DNA of 64,000 bases, taken from NCBI GenBank assembly GCA_001709035.1, contig LVKA01000011.1:310001-374000 (forward strand). The letters run 5' to 3'. The position numbers and the translations under genes are program-made. Positions 1 through 9,399 of this stretch are shown here, piece by piece; positions within the stretch are counted from its first letter, which is position 1, and every line of letters begins with the position of its first letter. The notes beneath the pieces are model-generated. The model had not been told where the DNA came from. It searched no databases and worked only from the letters and a program-made list of their open reading frames with translations. Source of the stretch: Candidatus Thiodiazotropha endoloripes (GTDB lineage Bacteria > Pseudomonadota > Gammaproteobacteria > Chromatiales > Chromatiaceae).

Positions 1-1
1 C

Positions 2-1564
2 AGGCTCCGTCTGCTGCATGGGAAGGCGGAGAGTGAGATACGGGAAGCGTTGAAACCATTCGGTTTTTTTAAGCCCAGCATCATCAGCAAACTGGCGCAG
101 CAGGAACAGAGGTTTCAAGTGACTTATACCGTCGAGTCAGGCCCGGCGGTGAAAATAGACGAGGTTGATTTCCGGGTTTCCGGTGAAGGCAGTAAGGATC
201 CTCGGGTGAGCAAGGTTTTTCCTCTGAAAACCGGCGATGTGCTGGATCAAAGTCTTTATGACAGGGCTAAGCAGTCTTTACTGTCCGATACCATCGAGCA
301 GGGCTATCTGGACGCAAAATATCTGCAACACAGAATTGTGGTGGATACGGCAAGTGATACGGCTAGCATAAATCTACATCTGGATACCGGTATGCGGTTA
401 CGTTTCGGTGAGGTTCGATTCAATCAGGATGTCATGGATGCTGACTTCCTGGGCCGCTATGTGCCTTTCAATACAGGTGACCCGTTCAGTCAGGAGGCGC
501 TGCTCAATCTGCAGGGGCAATTGACCGACAGCGAATATTTCAAACGAGTCGAAGTGATCAGTCGTCGGGATCAGGTGGAGGGGGATCGGGTGCCGGTGGA
601 TATCAATCTCAAGCCCAACAAAAAGAACCGCTACCGGATCGGTCTGGGCTACTCCACTGACACCGGGCCGAGGTTGACCCTGGACTGGAAGAACCGCCGC
701 ATAGGCCGCCGGGGCCACAGAATGCGTACCGAGTTTCAGATATCGGAGCCGATCAGCAGTCTAAGCACTGAGTATGTCATCCCCCTTGAGCGGCCCACCG
801 AAGACTATCTGCGTCTGGGTGCTTCCTATGAGCATTTCAACTCCGACACCAATCAGGGGGACCGGGCGTTAATTAATCTCACCCACTCAGTGAGCCTGGA
901 TCGAGGCTGGCGACGCAGCCTGGGGCTGGAGTATACCCGTGAGGACTTTAAAGTCGGCAATCGGGAGGGTAAATCAAGACTGTTGGTACCGAGTGTGGAT
1001 TGGCTACGCATCAAGAGTGACGGGAAACAGCGGATTAAAAGGGGCAAACGTCTGAATTTTCGTATCGAGGGTGCTTCAGATGCCGTGATGTCGTCTACCA
1101 GCTATTTCCAACTCTATGCCAGTGGCAAGGATATCCGTGCTCTGGGTGATGGGGCGTGGCGCCTGCTGAGTCGGGTGGAGTTGGGGGCAACCTGGGCGCC
1201 AGACTTCTCGGATGAGTTACCACCAAGCAAGCGCTTCTTTGCCGGTGGTGATAACACGGTGCGGGGGTTTGGGTATCAGGATCTGGGGCCTGAAGATAGC
1301 GAAGGCGATGTGATCGGCGGGCGCTATCTTGCTGTGGGCAGTCTTGAGATCGATCGCCACATCAGCGGTAAATGGAGTGGTGCTCTGTTTGTCGATGCGG
1401 GTAACGCCTATGATCAGGATTATGATTCGGAAACGGCTTATGGGGTTGGTTTGGGTGTGCGCTGGCAATCTCCGGTTGGGCCGGTTCGTTTCGATGTTGC
1501 TTCCGGCCGGGTTGAGGACGAGCAGCACTGGCGTCTGCATGTTGTGGTAGGGCCTGAATTGTGA
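2..1564 (+). CDS. tamA: TamA, outer-membrane translocation/assembly barrel (5' partial)
   Basis: TamA is the BamA-superfamily outer-membrane subunit of the translocation and assembly module and works with inner-membrane-anchored TamB. The reading frame is open to the left edge of the window, so the start and signal peptide lie outside; a TTG at 50 is not the true start. The visible 520 residues begin in the POTRA region (RLLHGKAESEIREAL, then two further POTRA-like units up to about residue 210) and continue into a C-terminal beta-barrel. The barrel carries the superfamily hallmark RFFAGGDNTVRGFGYQ near residue 405, whose VRGF tip lies in loop 6. The last four bases GTGA overlap the start of tamB, so the two are translationally coupled. 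Family assignment is strong; only the N-terminus is missing. Confidence 0.93.
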   Translation, partial: RLRLLHGKAESEIREALKPFGFFKPSIISKLAQQEQRFQVTYTVESGPAVKIDEVDFRVSGEGSKDPRVSKVFPLKTGDVLDQSLYDRAKQSLLSDTIEQGYLDAKYLQHRIVVDTASDTASINLHLDTGMRLRFGEVRFNQDVMDADFLGRYVPFNTGDPFSQEALLNLQGQLTDSEYFKRVEVISRRDQVEGDRVPVDINLKPNKKNRYRIGLGYSTDTGPRLTLDWKNRRIGRRGHRMRTEFQISEPISSLSTEYVIPLERPTEDYLRLGASYEHFNSDTNQGDRALINLTHSVSLDRGWRRSLGLEYTREDFKVGNREGKSRLLVPSVDWLRIKSDGKQRIKRGKRLNFRIEGASDAVMSSTSYFQLYASGKDIRALGDGAWRLLSRVELGATWAPDFSDELPPSKRFFAGGDNTVRGFGYQDLGPEDSEGDVIGGRYLAVGSLEIDRHISGKWSGALFVDAGNAYDQDYDSETAYGVGLGVRWQSPVGPVRFDVASGRVEDEQHWRLHVVVGPEL

Positions 1565-4500
1565 CCCTCTTTAGAGCGATTGCCTTGTTGATCGGTGGCC
1601 TGCTGCTGCTCTGCCTGTCACTGATTCTCTACATTGGCATGAGTCAGGATGGCGCCAGGCGCCTGATTGACCAGGCCCAACCCTATCTGCCTGGAAAACT
1701 GAGTGTCGAGTCCATCGAGGGGCGACTCGCCGGACCCTTGTTGATCGAAGGGTTGTGCTATCAGCAGCAGGATGGGCTGAAGTTCTGTAACGAGATTTTC
1801 AAGTTCGATTGGCGCCCATGGTCACTGTTGAAAGGGCGCCTTGAGATCACAGAACTGCTGTTCAGCGATTCGGCCCTCAGCCTTCCTCAAGGTGAATCCT
1901 CTGATCAGGGCAGTACCCCCTATCAGGGTGTGATGCTACCCCTGGAGATCACAATTGAGCGCTTTTCCAGTAGTCGCTTCCAGCTCACAACCAGCTCGGA
2001 TGGTGAGCCCCTGGTAGTTGATCACCTAAAGTTCAGGGCGACTACCGAAGATCAACATCTGTTGATCAGTGATCTTGATTTCAAGGGGTTCTCGGCTGAG
2101 CTGCTGGTTGATGGCCAGGTCGGGCTTGATCGAAGCCTGCCCCTGTCGCTAACGCTGGAGTGGCGCTACAGCCTGCCTGAAGGCGCTGTGATCGCTGGAG
2201 CTGGTGAGATCAATGGCGATGCGGAAAGTCTCCAGCTGCAACAAAAACTGCAACCACCGATTGCCAGTAATCTTCATATCGATCTGCATGATCTGTTCGG
2301 TGACATCAACTGGCAGGCCGTGCTGGCTGTTGATCAGATCGATCTGGCTGAATTCGTTGCCGATTTTCCTGCCACGCTGGGTGGCAGGGTCGATGCTCAG
2401 GGGGATCTGCAACAGCTGTCGCTGAACGGGGATATCCAACTTGATGAACCTGGGCTCGGTAAGCTGTCCAGTGAGCTGTCAGCCAGCTACCAGGGTAACA
2501 GAGTTGAAATAGCCAAACTGAAGCTGACCAATCCCAATGACCTGCAGCTTGATGCCCGGGGCCACTATCGGCTTGACGATGGCGTGCTGGCCGCAAGCCT
2601 ACACTGGCAACAGCTGACCTGGCCACTGACTGGTGAGGCGGTGAGTGTGGCCAGCGAGCAGGGAGAGCTCGAACTCAAAGGCAGCCTCGATCGGTATGTC
2701 TACGAGTTGAATATGGCCTTCGATCTGCCTGATCTACCAGCAGCTGAGATCCATGCGGATGGCCACGGCACTCTGCAAGCCATCACGCTGGCGCAGATGA
2801 GCTTGCGTCAGGAGGATGGCCTGATCAATGGTAAAGGCTCTTTCGACTGGTCAGATGTACTGAATTGGCGGATGGAACTTGTCGCTGAGGATTTCAATCC
2901 GGGCATTTTGCATCCGGCATTTCCGGGGAAGCTGGGCTTTCGCCTGAGTAGTCAGGGCAAGCTGCACAATCAGCAGCCTCAGGGAGTGCTGCAGCTCGAT
3001 GCTCTCAAGGGCCGTTTGCGTGACTACCCGGTGCTGGGTGAAGGGGAGATAACCTTTGCTCAGAAGCAGGCGATCATCAAGGATTTAAATCTGCAGAGTG
3101 GTCCGAATCAGATCACGGCATCCGGTAGTGTCGGTGATCAACTGGGGCTTGACTGGTCGATGGCCGCCCCGGATCTGGGAGGATTCTGGCCAGGTCTTTC
3201 CGGTGAACTGAATGGTCAGGGGAAGTTGCAGGGTACTCTCCAGTCGCCACAAATATCGGCCCAGCTGTCCGGGCAGGACATCGCTTATCAGAGTTATGCC
3301 CTGCAGCGGCTTGCCGGGGAGTTGGTCTTCGGCATGGGGCAATCCCAACCAGTCAAACTTCAGCTTGATACCAGTGGACTTGCTCTGGCTGGCAGAGAGT
3401 GGGATGCCTTGACGGTTGATCTTGACGGCCAGGTTGAGACGCATCAGTTGAAGGTGGCTCTGAGCGGGCAGGAGGCGCCACAGCTGGCACTGATGATCGA
3501 TGCCGGTCTGGATTCTGCAGGACGCTGGAAGGGGCGATTGCAGCAGCTCCGTACGAAGTCAAAGGAGCTTGGCGAATGGCAGCTCGAACAGGCAGCGGAT
3601 TTCCAACTCGGGGAGAGGGAGCAGTATCTGGAACCTTTTTGTCTGGTTGCTGGTGAGAGTCGGCTGTGTGGTGAGTTTGCAAAACACCCGAGTGCGGATT
3701 GGCAATCTCAACTGCAACTTGAAAAATTCAATCTGCAAAGGCTGGAGGCCTGGGCCCCTGGCGGTACGAAACTGAAGGGATTGTTAGGGTTTGAAGCGGA
3801 ACTTAATGCCAACAACGCCGGTGAGATTGAGGGCCGGGTCGATCTGAAACTGGCCCAGGCAGGACTTGGTTTCGATTATCAGGATCAGCTGCACGAGGTC
3901 GATTTCTCCGGCAGTCGTTTAACGGCCAGGCTCGATGCCAAAGGCGGAGCGGCTGAGCTGGAGATGCCTTTAAAGGAGCTTGGCGGAATCAATGGTAAGC
4001 TCAGATTGCCTGGGTTGAAGTTGCCGGAGTTTGATCTGCAGAAGCAGCCCATTTCCGGTCAGTTGAAAGGTGGTATCGAGAATCTGGCCATGGTCTCCAG
4101 CCTGTTGCCACAGCTGCAGAACAGTCGTGGTAACTTTGACATCAATTTCGATATTCAAGGGGTGGTTGCTGAACCCAGACTGCAGGGTGAGGCAAGGCTT
4201 AGCGGTGGGGCTGTGGATGTCGCTGAACTGGGAACTGAGCTGAGGGATCTTGAGCTGCTGATCGAGGCGGTTGAATGGGATCGGCTGAAAGTGACCGGTA
4301 AGGTCAACTCAGGGGATGGACAGCTGGCGATCAATGGCACCACCAGGTTGAGTGTGGCTGATGGCTTCCCCTCCGAATATAAAATAACCGGCAAATCCTG
4401 GCGGGCGGTGGATATCCCGGAAGCCGAAGTGCTGATCTCACCCGAACTACAATTCAAGCATCAGGCCGACGGTACGGAAGTGCGGGGTTTGATCAAGGTG

Positions 4501-5301
4501 CCTTATGCCCGGTTGCGTCCGCGGGAGTTACCCAAAGGTGCGGTTTCGGTCAGTTCGGATATGGTGCTGAAACAGTCTGAACAAGCGGATGAACCGGTTC
4601 AGCGAGAGGCCCCATTTCGTGCTGAAGTGAGACTCGCTTTGGGTAAGCGGGTCAGTTTTGATGGATTTGGCCTGAGGGGCAACTTCAAAGGTGATCTTTT
4701 GATCATCGATGAACCAGGTCGCCCGGTGATCGGCCGTGGGCGTCTCGGTATTGAGGAGGGTGTATACAAGGCCTATGGACAGGACCTGAAAATAGAGCGG
4801 GGCTATGCCCTGTTTGCCGATAGCCCGGTGGATAATCCGGGGATCAATGTGCGGGCGGTGCGGGAAGTGGATGATGTGGTTGCCGGATTGCGGGTCAGCG
4901 GTACCCTGAAGAGTCCCAAGCTCGATCTGTTCTCCACGCCGGTGATGTCTGAGAGTGATGTGTTGAGTTACATATTGACCGGCAGGCCCCCGGGTGAATC
5001 CTCCGGTCAGGTAGGCCTGGCTGCGGCATTGAAAGCGAGTGGCGCCAGCGATCTCGCCTCTGAATTGGGGCGGCGCTTCGGGTTGGAGGAGTTCAGGTTA
5101 GACACCGGCAGCAGCCTGGAGGAGGCCTCCTTCGTTGCCGGTACCTACCTTTCGCCCAGGCTCTATGTGCAGTACATCAACGAGCTTTCCAGTGCGGAGA
5201 GCAAGTTGCGAATGCGTTATGACCTGACCGATCGCTGGCAGTTGGAAGCTGAGACAGGCCGTACCCAGGCGGGTGATTTTTTCTACACTTTTGAAAAATA
5301 A
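1561..5301 (+). CDS. tamB: TamB, inner-membrane-anchored translocation/assembly module protein
   Basis: TamB is a very long periplasm-spanning protein of the AsmA-like bridge superfamily. It partners TamA and is thought to move phospholipid or help insert outer-membrane proteins. The 1246 residues match the E. coli length closely. A signal-anchor segment (about residues 4-27, rich in Leu) is followed by about 1000 residues of repetitive beta-strand sequence. The conserved TamB C-terminal domain (DUF490) ends the protein, with the typical stretch SPKLDLFSTPVMSESDVLSY then ILTGRPPGE near residue 1125. The start is GTG at 1561, overlapping the tamA stop codon. The pair forms an operon. Confidence 0.93.
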   Translation: MTLFRAIALLIGGLLLLCLSLILYIGMSQDGARRLIDQAQPYLPGKLSVESIEGRLAGPLLIEGLCYQQQDGLKFCNEIFKFDWRPWSLLKGRLEITELLFSDSALSLPQGESSDQGSTPYQGVMLPLEITIERFSSSRFQLTTSSDGEPLVVDHLKFRATTEDQHLLISDLDFKGFSAELLVDGQVGLDRSLPLSLTLEWRYSLPEGAVIAGAGEINGDAESLQLQQKLQPPIASNLHIDLHDLFGDINWQAVLAVDQIDLAEFVADFPATLGGRVDAQGDLQQLSLNGDIQLDEPGLGKLSSELSASYQGNRVEIAKLKLTNPNDLQLDARGHYRLDDGVLAASLHWQQLTWPLTGEAVSVASEQGELELKGSLDRYVYELNMAFDLPDLPAAEIHADGHGTLQAITLAQMSLRQEDGLINGKGSFDWSDVLNWRMELVAEDFNPGILHPAFPGKLGFRLSSQGKLHNQQPQGVLQLDALKGRLRDYPVLGEGEITFAQKQAIIKDLNLQSGPNQITASGSVGDQLGLDWSMAAPDLGGFWPGLSGELNGQGKLQGTLQSPQISAQLSGQDIAYQSYALQRLAGELVFGMGQSQPVKLQLDTSGLALAGREWDALTVDLDGQVETHQLKVALSGQEAPQLALMIDAGLDSAGRWKGRLQQLRTKSKELGEWQLEQAADFQLGEREQYLEPFCLVAGESRLCGEFAKHPSADWQSQLQLEKFNLQRLEAWAPGGTKLKGLLGFEAELNANNAGEIEGRVDLKLAQAGLGFDYQDQLHEVDFSGSRLTARLDAKGGAAELEMPLKELGGINGKLRLPGLKLPEFDLQKQPISGQLKGGIENLAMVSSLLPQLQNSRGNFDINFDIQGVVAEPRLQGEARLSGGAVDVAELGTELRDLELLIEAVEWDRLKVTGKVNSGDGQLAINGTTRLSVADGFPSEYKITGKSWRAVDIPEAEVLISPELQFKHQADGTEVRGLIKVPYARLRPRELPKGAVSVSSDMVLKQSEQADEPVQREAPFRAEVRLALGKRVSFDGFGLRGNFKGDLLIIDEPGRPVIGRGRLGIEEGVYKAYGQDLKIERGYALFADSPVDNPGINVRAVREVDDVVAGLRVSGTLKSPKLDLFSTPVMSESDVLSYILTGRPPGESSGQVGLAAALKASGASDLASELGRRFGLEEFRLDTGSSLEEASFVAGTYLSPRLYVQYINELSSAESKLRMRYDLTDRWQLEAETGRTQAGDFFYTFEK

Positions 5302-5321
5302 TTCCTATAATATCAATGCGT

Positions 5322-5344
5322 TAGTTTTTAGTGCCGAAACTAAG
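5322..5344. terminator. Weak hairpin after tamB
   Basis: TTAGTTT and AAACTAA form a 7-bp stem with a 9-nt loop about 20 bases after the tamB stop codon. No T-run follows, so it may only protect the 3' end or be chance. The rest of 5302-5511 is AT-rich and shows no gene. Confidence 0.3.
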
Positions 5345-5511
5345 AATTGCCCCGATCCTGCGCGTTGTAATTTTTTTACACTGCTGCGATATGGCACCCT
5401 GCTGAGTCGCCTCAAAAATTATTCTCCCCATAATTTATTGAACGTTATTTGAATAAATGGCGGTCATTTGACCTGCATCAGTCTTTGCCTATTGTTTTTC
5501 CACGGTATTTT

Positions 5512-5534
5512 TTGTCCAATATTAAGTTGGACAA
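5512..5534. promoter_or_regulatory. Operator-like inverted repeat in front of the MerR/B12 regulator
   Basis: TTGTCCAA, a 7-base spacer, then TTGGACAA form a perfect 8+8 inverted repeat just upstream of the MerR-type regulator start (5554). A related half-site, TTGGGACAA, follows at 5540-5548. The 5' arm TTGTCC is itself close to a -35 hexamer, so a bound dimer or tetramer would block or remodel a promoter there. MerR/CarH-type regulators often bind such repeats in their own promoters; that this is the self-operator is inference. Confidence 0.6.
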
Positions 5535-5553
5535 AGATTTTGGGACAATGGGT

Positions 5554-6462
5554 ATGTCTAAATCAAAAATCTACAGTATCGGACTGATATCGAGCCTGAC
5601 CGGTGTTAAGGAGGCGACTTTGCGCAAATGGGAGAGTCGCTATGGCTATCCTGACCCTGAGCGGTCGAATAGTGGTCGTCGCTACTATTCTCAGCGCCAT
5701 CTAAGCAACCTGATTTCAATTAAAGAGCAGGTGGATACTGGCATTCCGATTCGTAAGGCGATTACCAATCTGAAAAATAACATTCTGCCTGTTCAGCTGT
5801 TAGCTGATGGGAATTTGGCTGGTGTAAAAGCTTATGGAGTCGCCCTGGAAGCGCTTAAGGCCCACGATCTGGAGCTTTGCAAAAGTGAATTGAGAAAATT
5901 GCTCAACAAAGGGGATTTGATCGAATGTGTTGAGCAGGTATTGGCGCCAATGATGGTGGAAGTTGGGGAGCGCTGGTATCGGGGAGAGATCAGTCCCTAT
6001 CAAGAGCATTGTATTTCGAGCCTGCTTGAGTTGGCGCTGATTGAAGCCTCACTGAAAAAGCGGGTGACTCAGAGAGGTAAAAACATCCTCCTTACCACGC
6101 CCTATGGTGAGTTACATACCCTGGGTCTTAGCTTATTGGAGATTGTTCTTGCCTCCATTGGTGGTCGTTGTCTCAACATAGGTGGTGGGTTGTCGTTCCA
6201 GGAGGTTTGTAAAGCCGTCCATGCCTATTCAATAGAGATCGTATGCATCAGTGTCAGTCTCTACTGCAAACCCAGAATCACTCACCAATATTTGACAGAG
6301 CTCAGGGATTCATTGCCAGACCAGGTGGCGCTTTGGGTTGGAGGTCAGGGTATTAATCTGATGAAGACCCTACCGACTGGAGTTCGATACTGCGCAACGG
6401 TTAGTGAAGCAGCAGATCTTTACACATCTCTACCTAATTACTTAAGACCCAGTGACAAGTGA
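5554..6462 (+). CDS. MerR-family regulator with cobalamin-binding domain (CarH/LitR/MlrA-like)
   Basis: A 302-residue regulator. Residues about 4-70 form a MerR winged helix (IGLISSLTGVKEATLRKWES, then RYGYPDPERSNSGRRYY). Residues about 90-175 form a helical B12 cap with W-x9-EH (WYRGEISPYQEH). The C-terminal Rossmann-like cobalamin domain carries the ExHxxG motif (GELHTLG), whose His is the lower axial cobalt ligand in CarH. These are the residues that let CarH/LitR regulators bind adenosylcobalamin and respond to light, so a photoreceptor or B12-sensing role is likely but not proven. The frame extends upstream to a TTG at 5449, but ATG 5554 is preferred: it starts at the MerR domain, has GGGA upstream and lies after the operator-like repeat. 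It heads an operon with the CheB-CheR fusion. Confidence 0.8.
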   Translation: MSKSKIYSIGLISSLTGVKEATLRKWESRYGYPDPERSNSGRRYYSQRHLSNLISIKEQVDTGIPIRKAITNLKNNILPVQLLADGNLAGVKAYGVALEALKAHDLELCKSELRKLLNKGDLIECVEQVLAPMMVEVGERWYRGEISPYQEHCISSLLELALIEASLKKRVTQRGKNILLTTPYGELHTLGLSLLEIVLASIGGRCLNIGGGLSFQEVCKAVHAYSIEIVCISVSLYCKPRITHQYLTELRDSLPDQVALWVGGQGINLMKTLPTGVRYCATVSEAADLYTSLPNYLRPSDK

Positions 6463-6469
6463 AAAACAT

Positions 6470-9376
6470 ATGAATGATATTGACAACAATATAGAGCCTG
6501 CAACGAAAAAGTTTAACGGCTTTGTTGTTGGTATCGGTGCGTCGGCAGGTGGTTTGGAGGCTTTGGAGAGATTCTTTACCCACTGTCCAAGTGATAGCGG
6601 TGCAGCATTTGTAGTTGTACAGCATCTATCTCCAGATCATAAAAGCATGATGATAGATCTGTTGGGCAGATATACATCGATGAAAGTGGTGATGGTAAAG
6701 CATGATATGCAACTTGAGGCAGATAAGGTTTTTCTAATACCGGCAGGAAAATTAATGCGGTTGGAAAAGGACCGATTTAAACTTGAGCCTAAGGCGGCCC
6801 ATGTACTGACATTGCCTATTGATATCTTTTTTACTTCCCTTTCTGAGTCATTCAGTTCACGAGTAATAGGCGTCGTGCTATCCGGTACAGGTTCTGATGG
6901 CTCAAGGGGTGCGATAGCGATTAACGCTTCCGGTGGTTTCTTGATGGCGCAAGAGACGAACAGTGCAAAATTTGATGGTATGCCTGCCAGTATTATCGGT
7001 ACGGGATTGGTGGATGCGATTATGCGTGCCGAGGATCTACCTGAACGTTTGATGTCTCACATCAGAAATATGCCTCCAGGACCATTGTTGTCTGGGCCAG
7101 TAGAGGAGGATGTGTCGATTTCGGATGACGATGCCTATGAAGGCATACTGCAAATTTTGCTGCAGACAGTAGGTATCGACTTCCATGATTATAAAATAGC
7201 GACCATTCTCCGTCGGATAGAGCGTAGAATGCAGGTTAGGCATCTTAGTAAGATCGATCGATATTACAGTTTACTCAAGGAAGAGCGCCAGGAAGTTTTT
7301 ACTTTGAAAAGGGAGCTGTTGATTCCGGTTACAAACTTTTTCAGAGATCCGGAAACATTCAAGGTACTTGAAAGCAGGGTTATAGAAAGAATTGTAGAGA
7401 ATGCTTCTACAGGTTCGAGTATTAGAGTCTGGATATCGGGCGTTTCTACAGGTGAAGAAGCCTATTCAATCGCTATGTTATTTCTGGAGGCGTTTGAAAA
7501 ATTTAGGCGCTGGCCAAACTTAAAGATCTTTGCTACGGATGTGAGTCAGGAAAGCATTGATACTGCTGCTTCAGGTAACTATTCTGAAGCGACCGGAACT
7601 GAAATCACTTCGGAGCGACTTGAAAGGTTTTTTACCCAAACTGGTCACTCTTATAACGTTAAGCCAGAACTTAGACAAACCATAGTATTTGCTAAGCACA
7701 ATCTGTTATCTGATCCGCCGTTTACACAGATGGATTTAGTGACCTGTAGAAATACCTTGATCTATTTTACCCAAGAGGCACAAAACAAAGCACTTCAACG
7801 ATTACAATTTGCGATAAAACCCGAAGGTTACATGTTGCTTGGTTCAAGTGAGTCGGTAGCCAGTGCGGATATTGGTCTGTTGGCAATAGATACAAAACAT
7901 AAGCTTTATCAAAAATCAGCTAATCCTCCTCCTATGCGATTCGATTCTCTAAGCGAACCGTTTAAGCGATATGTTGCAAGGTCTAACAAAAAGGATGCGG
8001 TGAGTTCGTCAAGTGCAATCTCAAATAGCAGTATTATTGATACGGCAGTTAAGGGGTTGGTACGGGAATATGTACCACCCACAATGCTTGTGAATAGTCA
8101 GAATGAAGTTGTACACCTGTTTGGTGATGTAACTCCATTTATGCAGGCCAAGGAGGGTGTTGCAAGCCTTGAATTAAATCGCTTGTTGCCGGAAACCGTA
8201 GTACCGGTAGCATCGGCTTTGATTTTCAAAGCGGCAAAGGAAAAAGAGAAGATCGCATCTGATGCAATACGTGTTTCAACGGGGGAAAAAGAGAAAACGA
8301 TTAGAATTCTGGTCTCTCCGATTGTAAGGGATGGTCTGGAAACGCTGTTGTTGCTCAGTTTTATTGAAAAGCGCGTAGGTGATAGTGAAGTTAAGCCAAA
8401 ATCTATCGATATTGATGCAGAAACTGTTGAAAGAATCGAGGTATTGGAGAGTGAGTTAGCGGCTACTCGTGAAAGTCTGCAGGCGACTATCGAAGAACTT
8501 GAAACATCAAATGAAGAGTTGCAAGCGACAAATGAGGAGTTGATGGCTTCTAATGAGGAGTTACAAAGTTCCAATGAGGAGTTGCAGTCTGTCAACGAAG
8601 AGTTGAATACGGTAAATGCAGAGTATCAGGAAAAAGTCCAGATACTGAACAGGGTAAATGCTGATTTGGACAGTATGACTAAAGCGGTCGGGGTGCCGAC
8701 AGTTTTTGTTGATCAACACTTGAATCTGACAAGGTACAGTCCAGATGCGGTTGGGATCTTTAAGGTCAGGGAGACTGATCTTGGGCGCCCTCTTGACGAA
8801 ATCAACAACATCCTGATTTACAGTGGGCTGATGGAAGACTTTAAAAGGACTATGGCAACAGGCCGTTTGATACAGAAGGAGGTAATGACAAGTAATAAAA
8901 CAACCTATCTGGTTAGATTGTTACCTTATCATATTTCAAACGATGGCCAGGGTGCGGTGGCAACGTTTATCGATGTTACCGCATATCGAGATCGAGAAAG
9001 GTTGCAGGCAATAATCGATGCCCTACCTGAGCATATTGCAGTACTCAGTCATGATGGCACGATTATGTTGGTCAACAAGGCCTGGGTAAGATTTGCTAAA
9101 GCCAATGGTGATACCAATTTGGAAACCACAGGGGTGGGTGTTAACTATCTGGAAACCTGTTATGGGTCAAATGCTCCTGCCGGTAGTGATGCGAGAAAAG
9201 TGTATGGCGGTGTGAAGCAAGTGCTGGAGGGTACAAAAGAAGTATTTAGTTTTGAATATCCTTGTCATTCGCCAAATGAAAAGAGATGGTTCGTGATGAA
9301 TGTTGCGCCTGTTTCTGCAGAAGATTATGGCTGTGTTGTGAGTCATGTCAATATCACCATTTGGTATGAAGAGTAA
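6470..9376 (+). CDS. CheB-CheR fusion with coiled coil and PAS domains
   Basis: About 968 residues. The order is CheB methylesterase (about 10-200; catalytic Ser in GASAGG, His in [10 protein letters not shown], Asp in [10 protein letters not shown]), then CheR methyltransferase (about 225-485; NFFRDPETF and the SAM-binding [16 protein letters not shown]). A long Glu-rich coiled coil follows (about 655-730, repeats of SNEELQ type), then two PAS-like domains at the C-terminus. Such fusions are common in signalling proteins that are not part of a classical chemotaxis array; there is no CheB receiver domain. ATG 6470 was chosen. A GTG at 6452, overlapping the regulator stop, is in frame and possible. 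The gene lies 24 bases before the GGDEF-EAL gene, suggesting co-transcription under the MerR/B12 regulator. Confidence 0.85.
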   Translation: MNDIDNNIEPATKKFNGFVVGIGASAGGLEALERFFTHCPSDSGAAFVVVQHLSPDHKSMMIDLLGRYTSMKVVMVKHDMQLEADKVFLIPAGKLMRLEKDRFKLEPKAAHVLTLPIDIFFTSLSESFSSRVIGVVLSGTGSDGSRGAIAINASGGFLMAQETNSAKFDGMPASIIGTGLVDAIMRAEDLPERLMSHIRNMPPGPLLSGPVEEDVSISDDDAYEGILQILLQTVGIDFHDYKIATILRRIERRMQVRHLSKIDRYYSLLKEERQEVFTLKRELLIPVTNFFRDPETFKVLESRVIERIVENASTGSSIRVWISGVSTGEEAYSIAMLFLEAFEKFRRWPNLKIFATDVSQESIDTAASGNYSEATGTEITSERLERFFTQTGHSYNVKPELRQTIVFAKHNLLSDPPFTQMDLVTCRNTLIYFTQEAQNKALQRLQFAIKPEGYMLLGSSESVASADIGLLAIDTKHKLYQKSANPPPMRFDSLSEPFKRYVARSNKKDAVSSSSAISNSSIIDTAVKGLVREYVPPTMLVNSQNEVVHLFGDVTPFMQAKEGVASLELNRLLPETVVPVASALIFKAAKEKEKIASDAIRVSTGEKEKTIRILVSPIVRDGLETLLLLSFIEKRVGDSEVKPKSIDIDAETVERIEVLESELAATRESLQATIEELETSNEELQATNEELMASNEELQSSNEELQSVNEELNTVNAEYQEKVQILNRVNADLDSMTKAVGVPTVFVDQHLNLTRYSPDAVGIFKVRETDLGRPLDEINNILIYSGLMEDFKRTMATGRLIQKEVMTSNKTTYLVRLLPYHISNDGQGAVATFIDVTAYRDRERLQAIIDALPEHIAVLSHDGTIMLVNKAWVRFAKANGDTNLETTGVGVNYLETCYGSNAPAGSDARKVYGGVKQVLEGTKEVFSFEYPCHSPNEKRWFVMNVAPVSAEDYGCVVSHVNITIWYEE

Positions 9377-9399
9377 TTCTGCGCAGTTGAATTAAAGCC

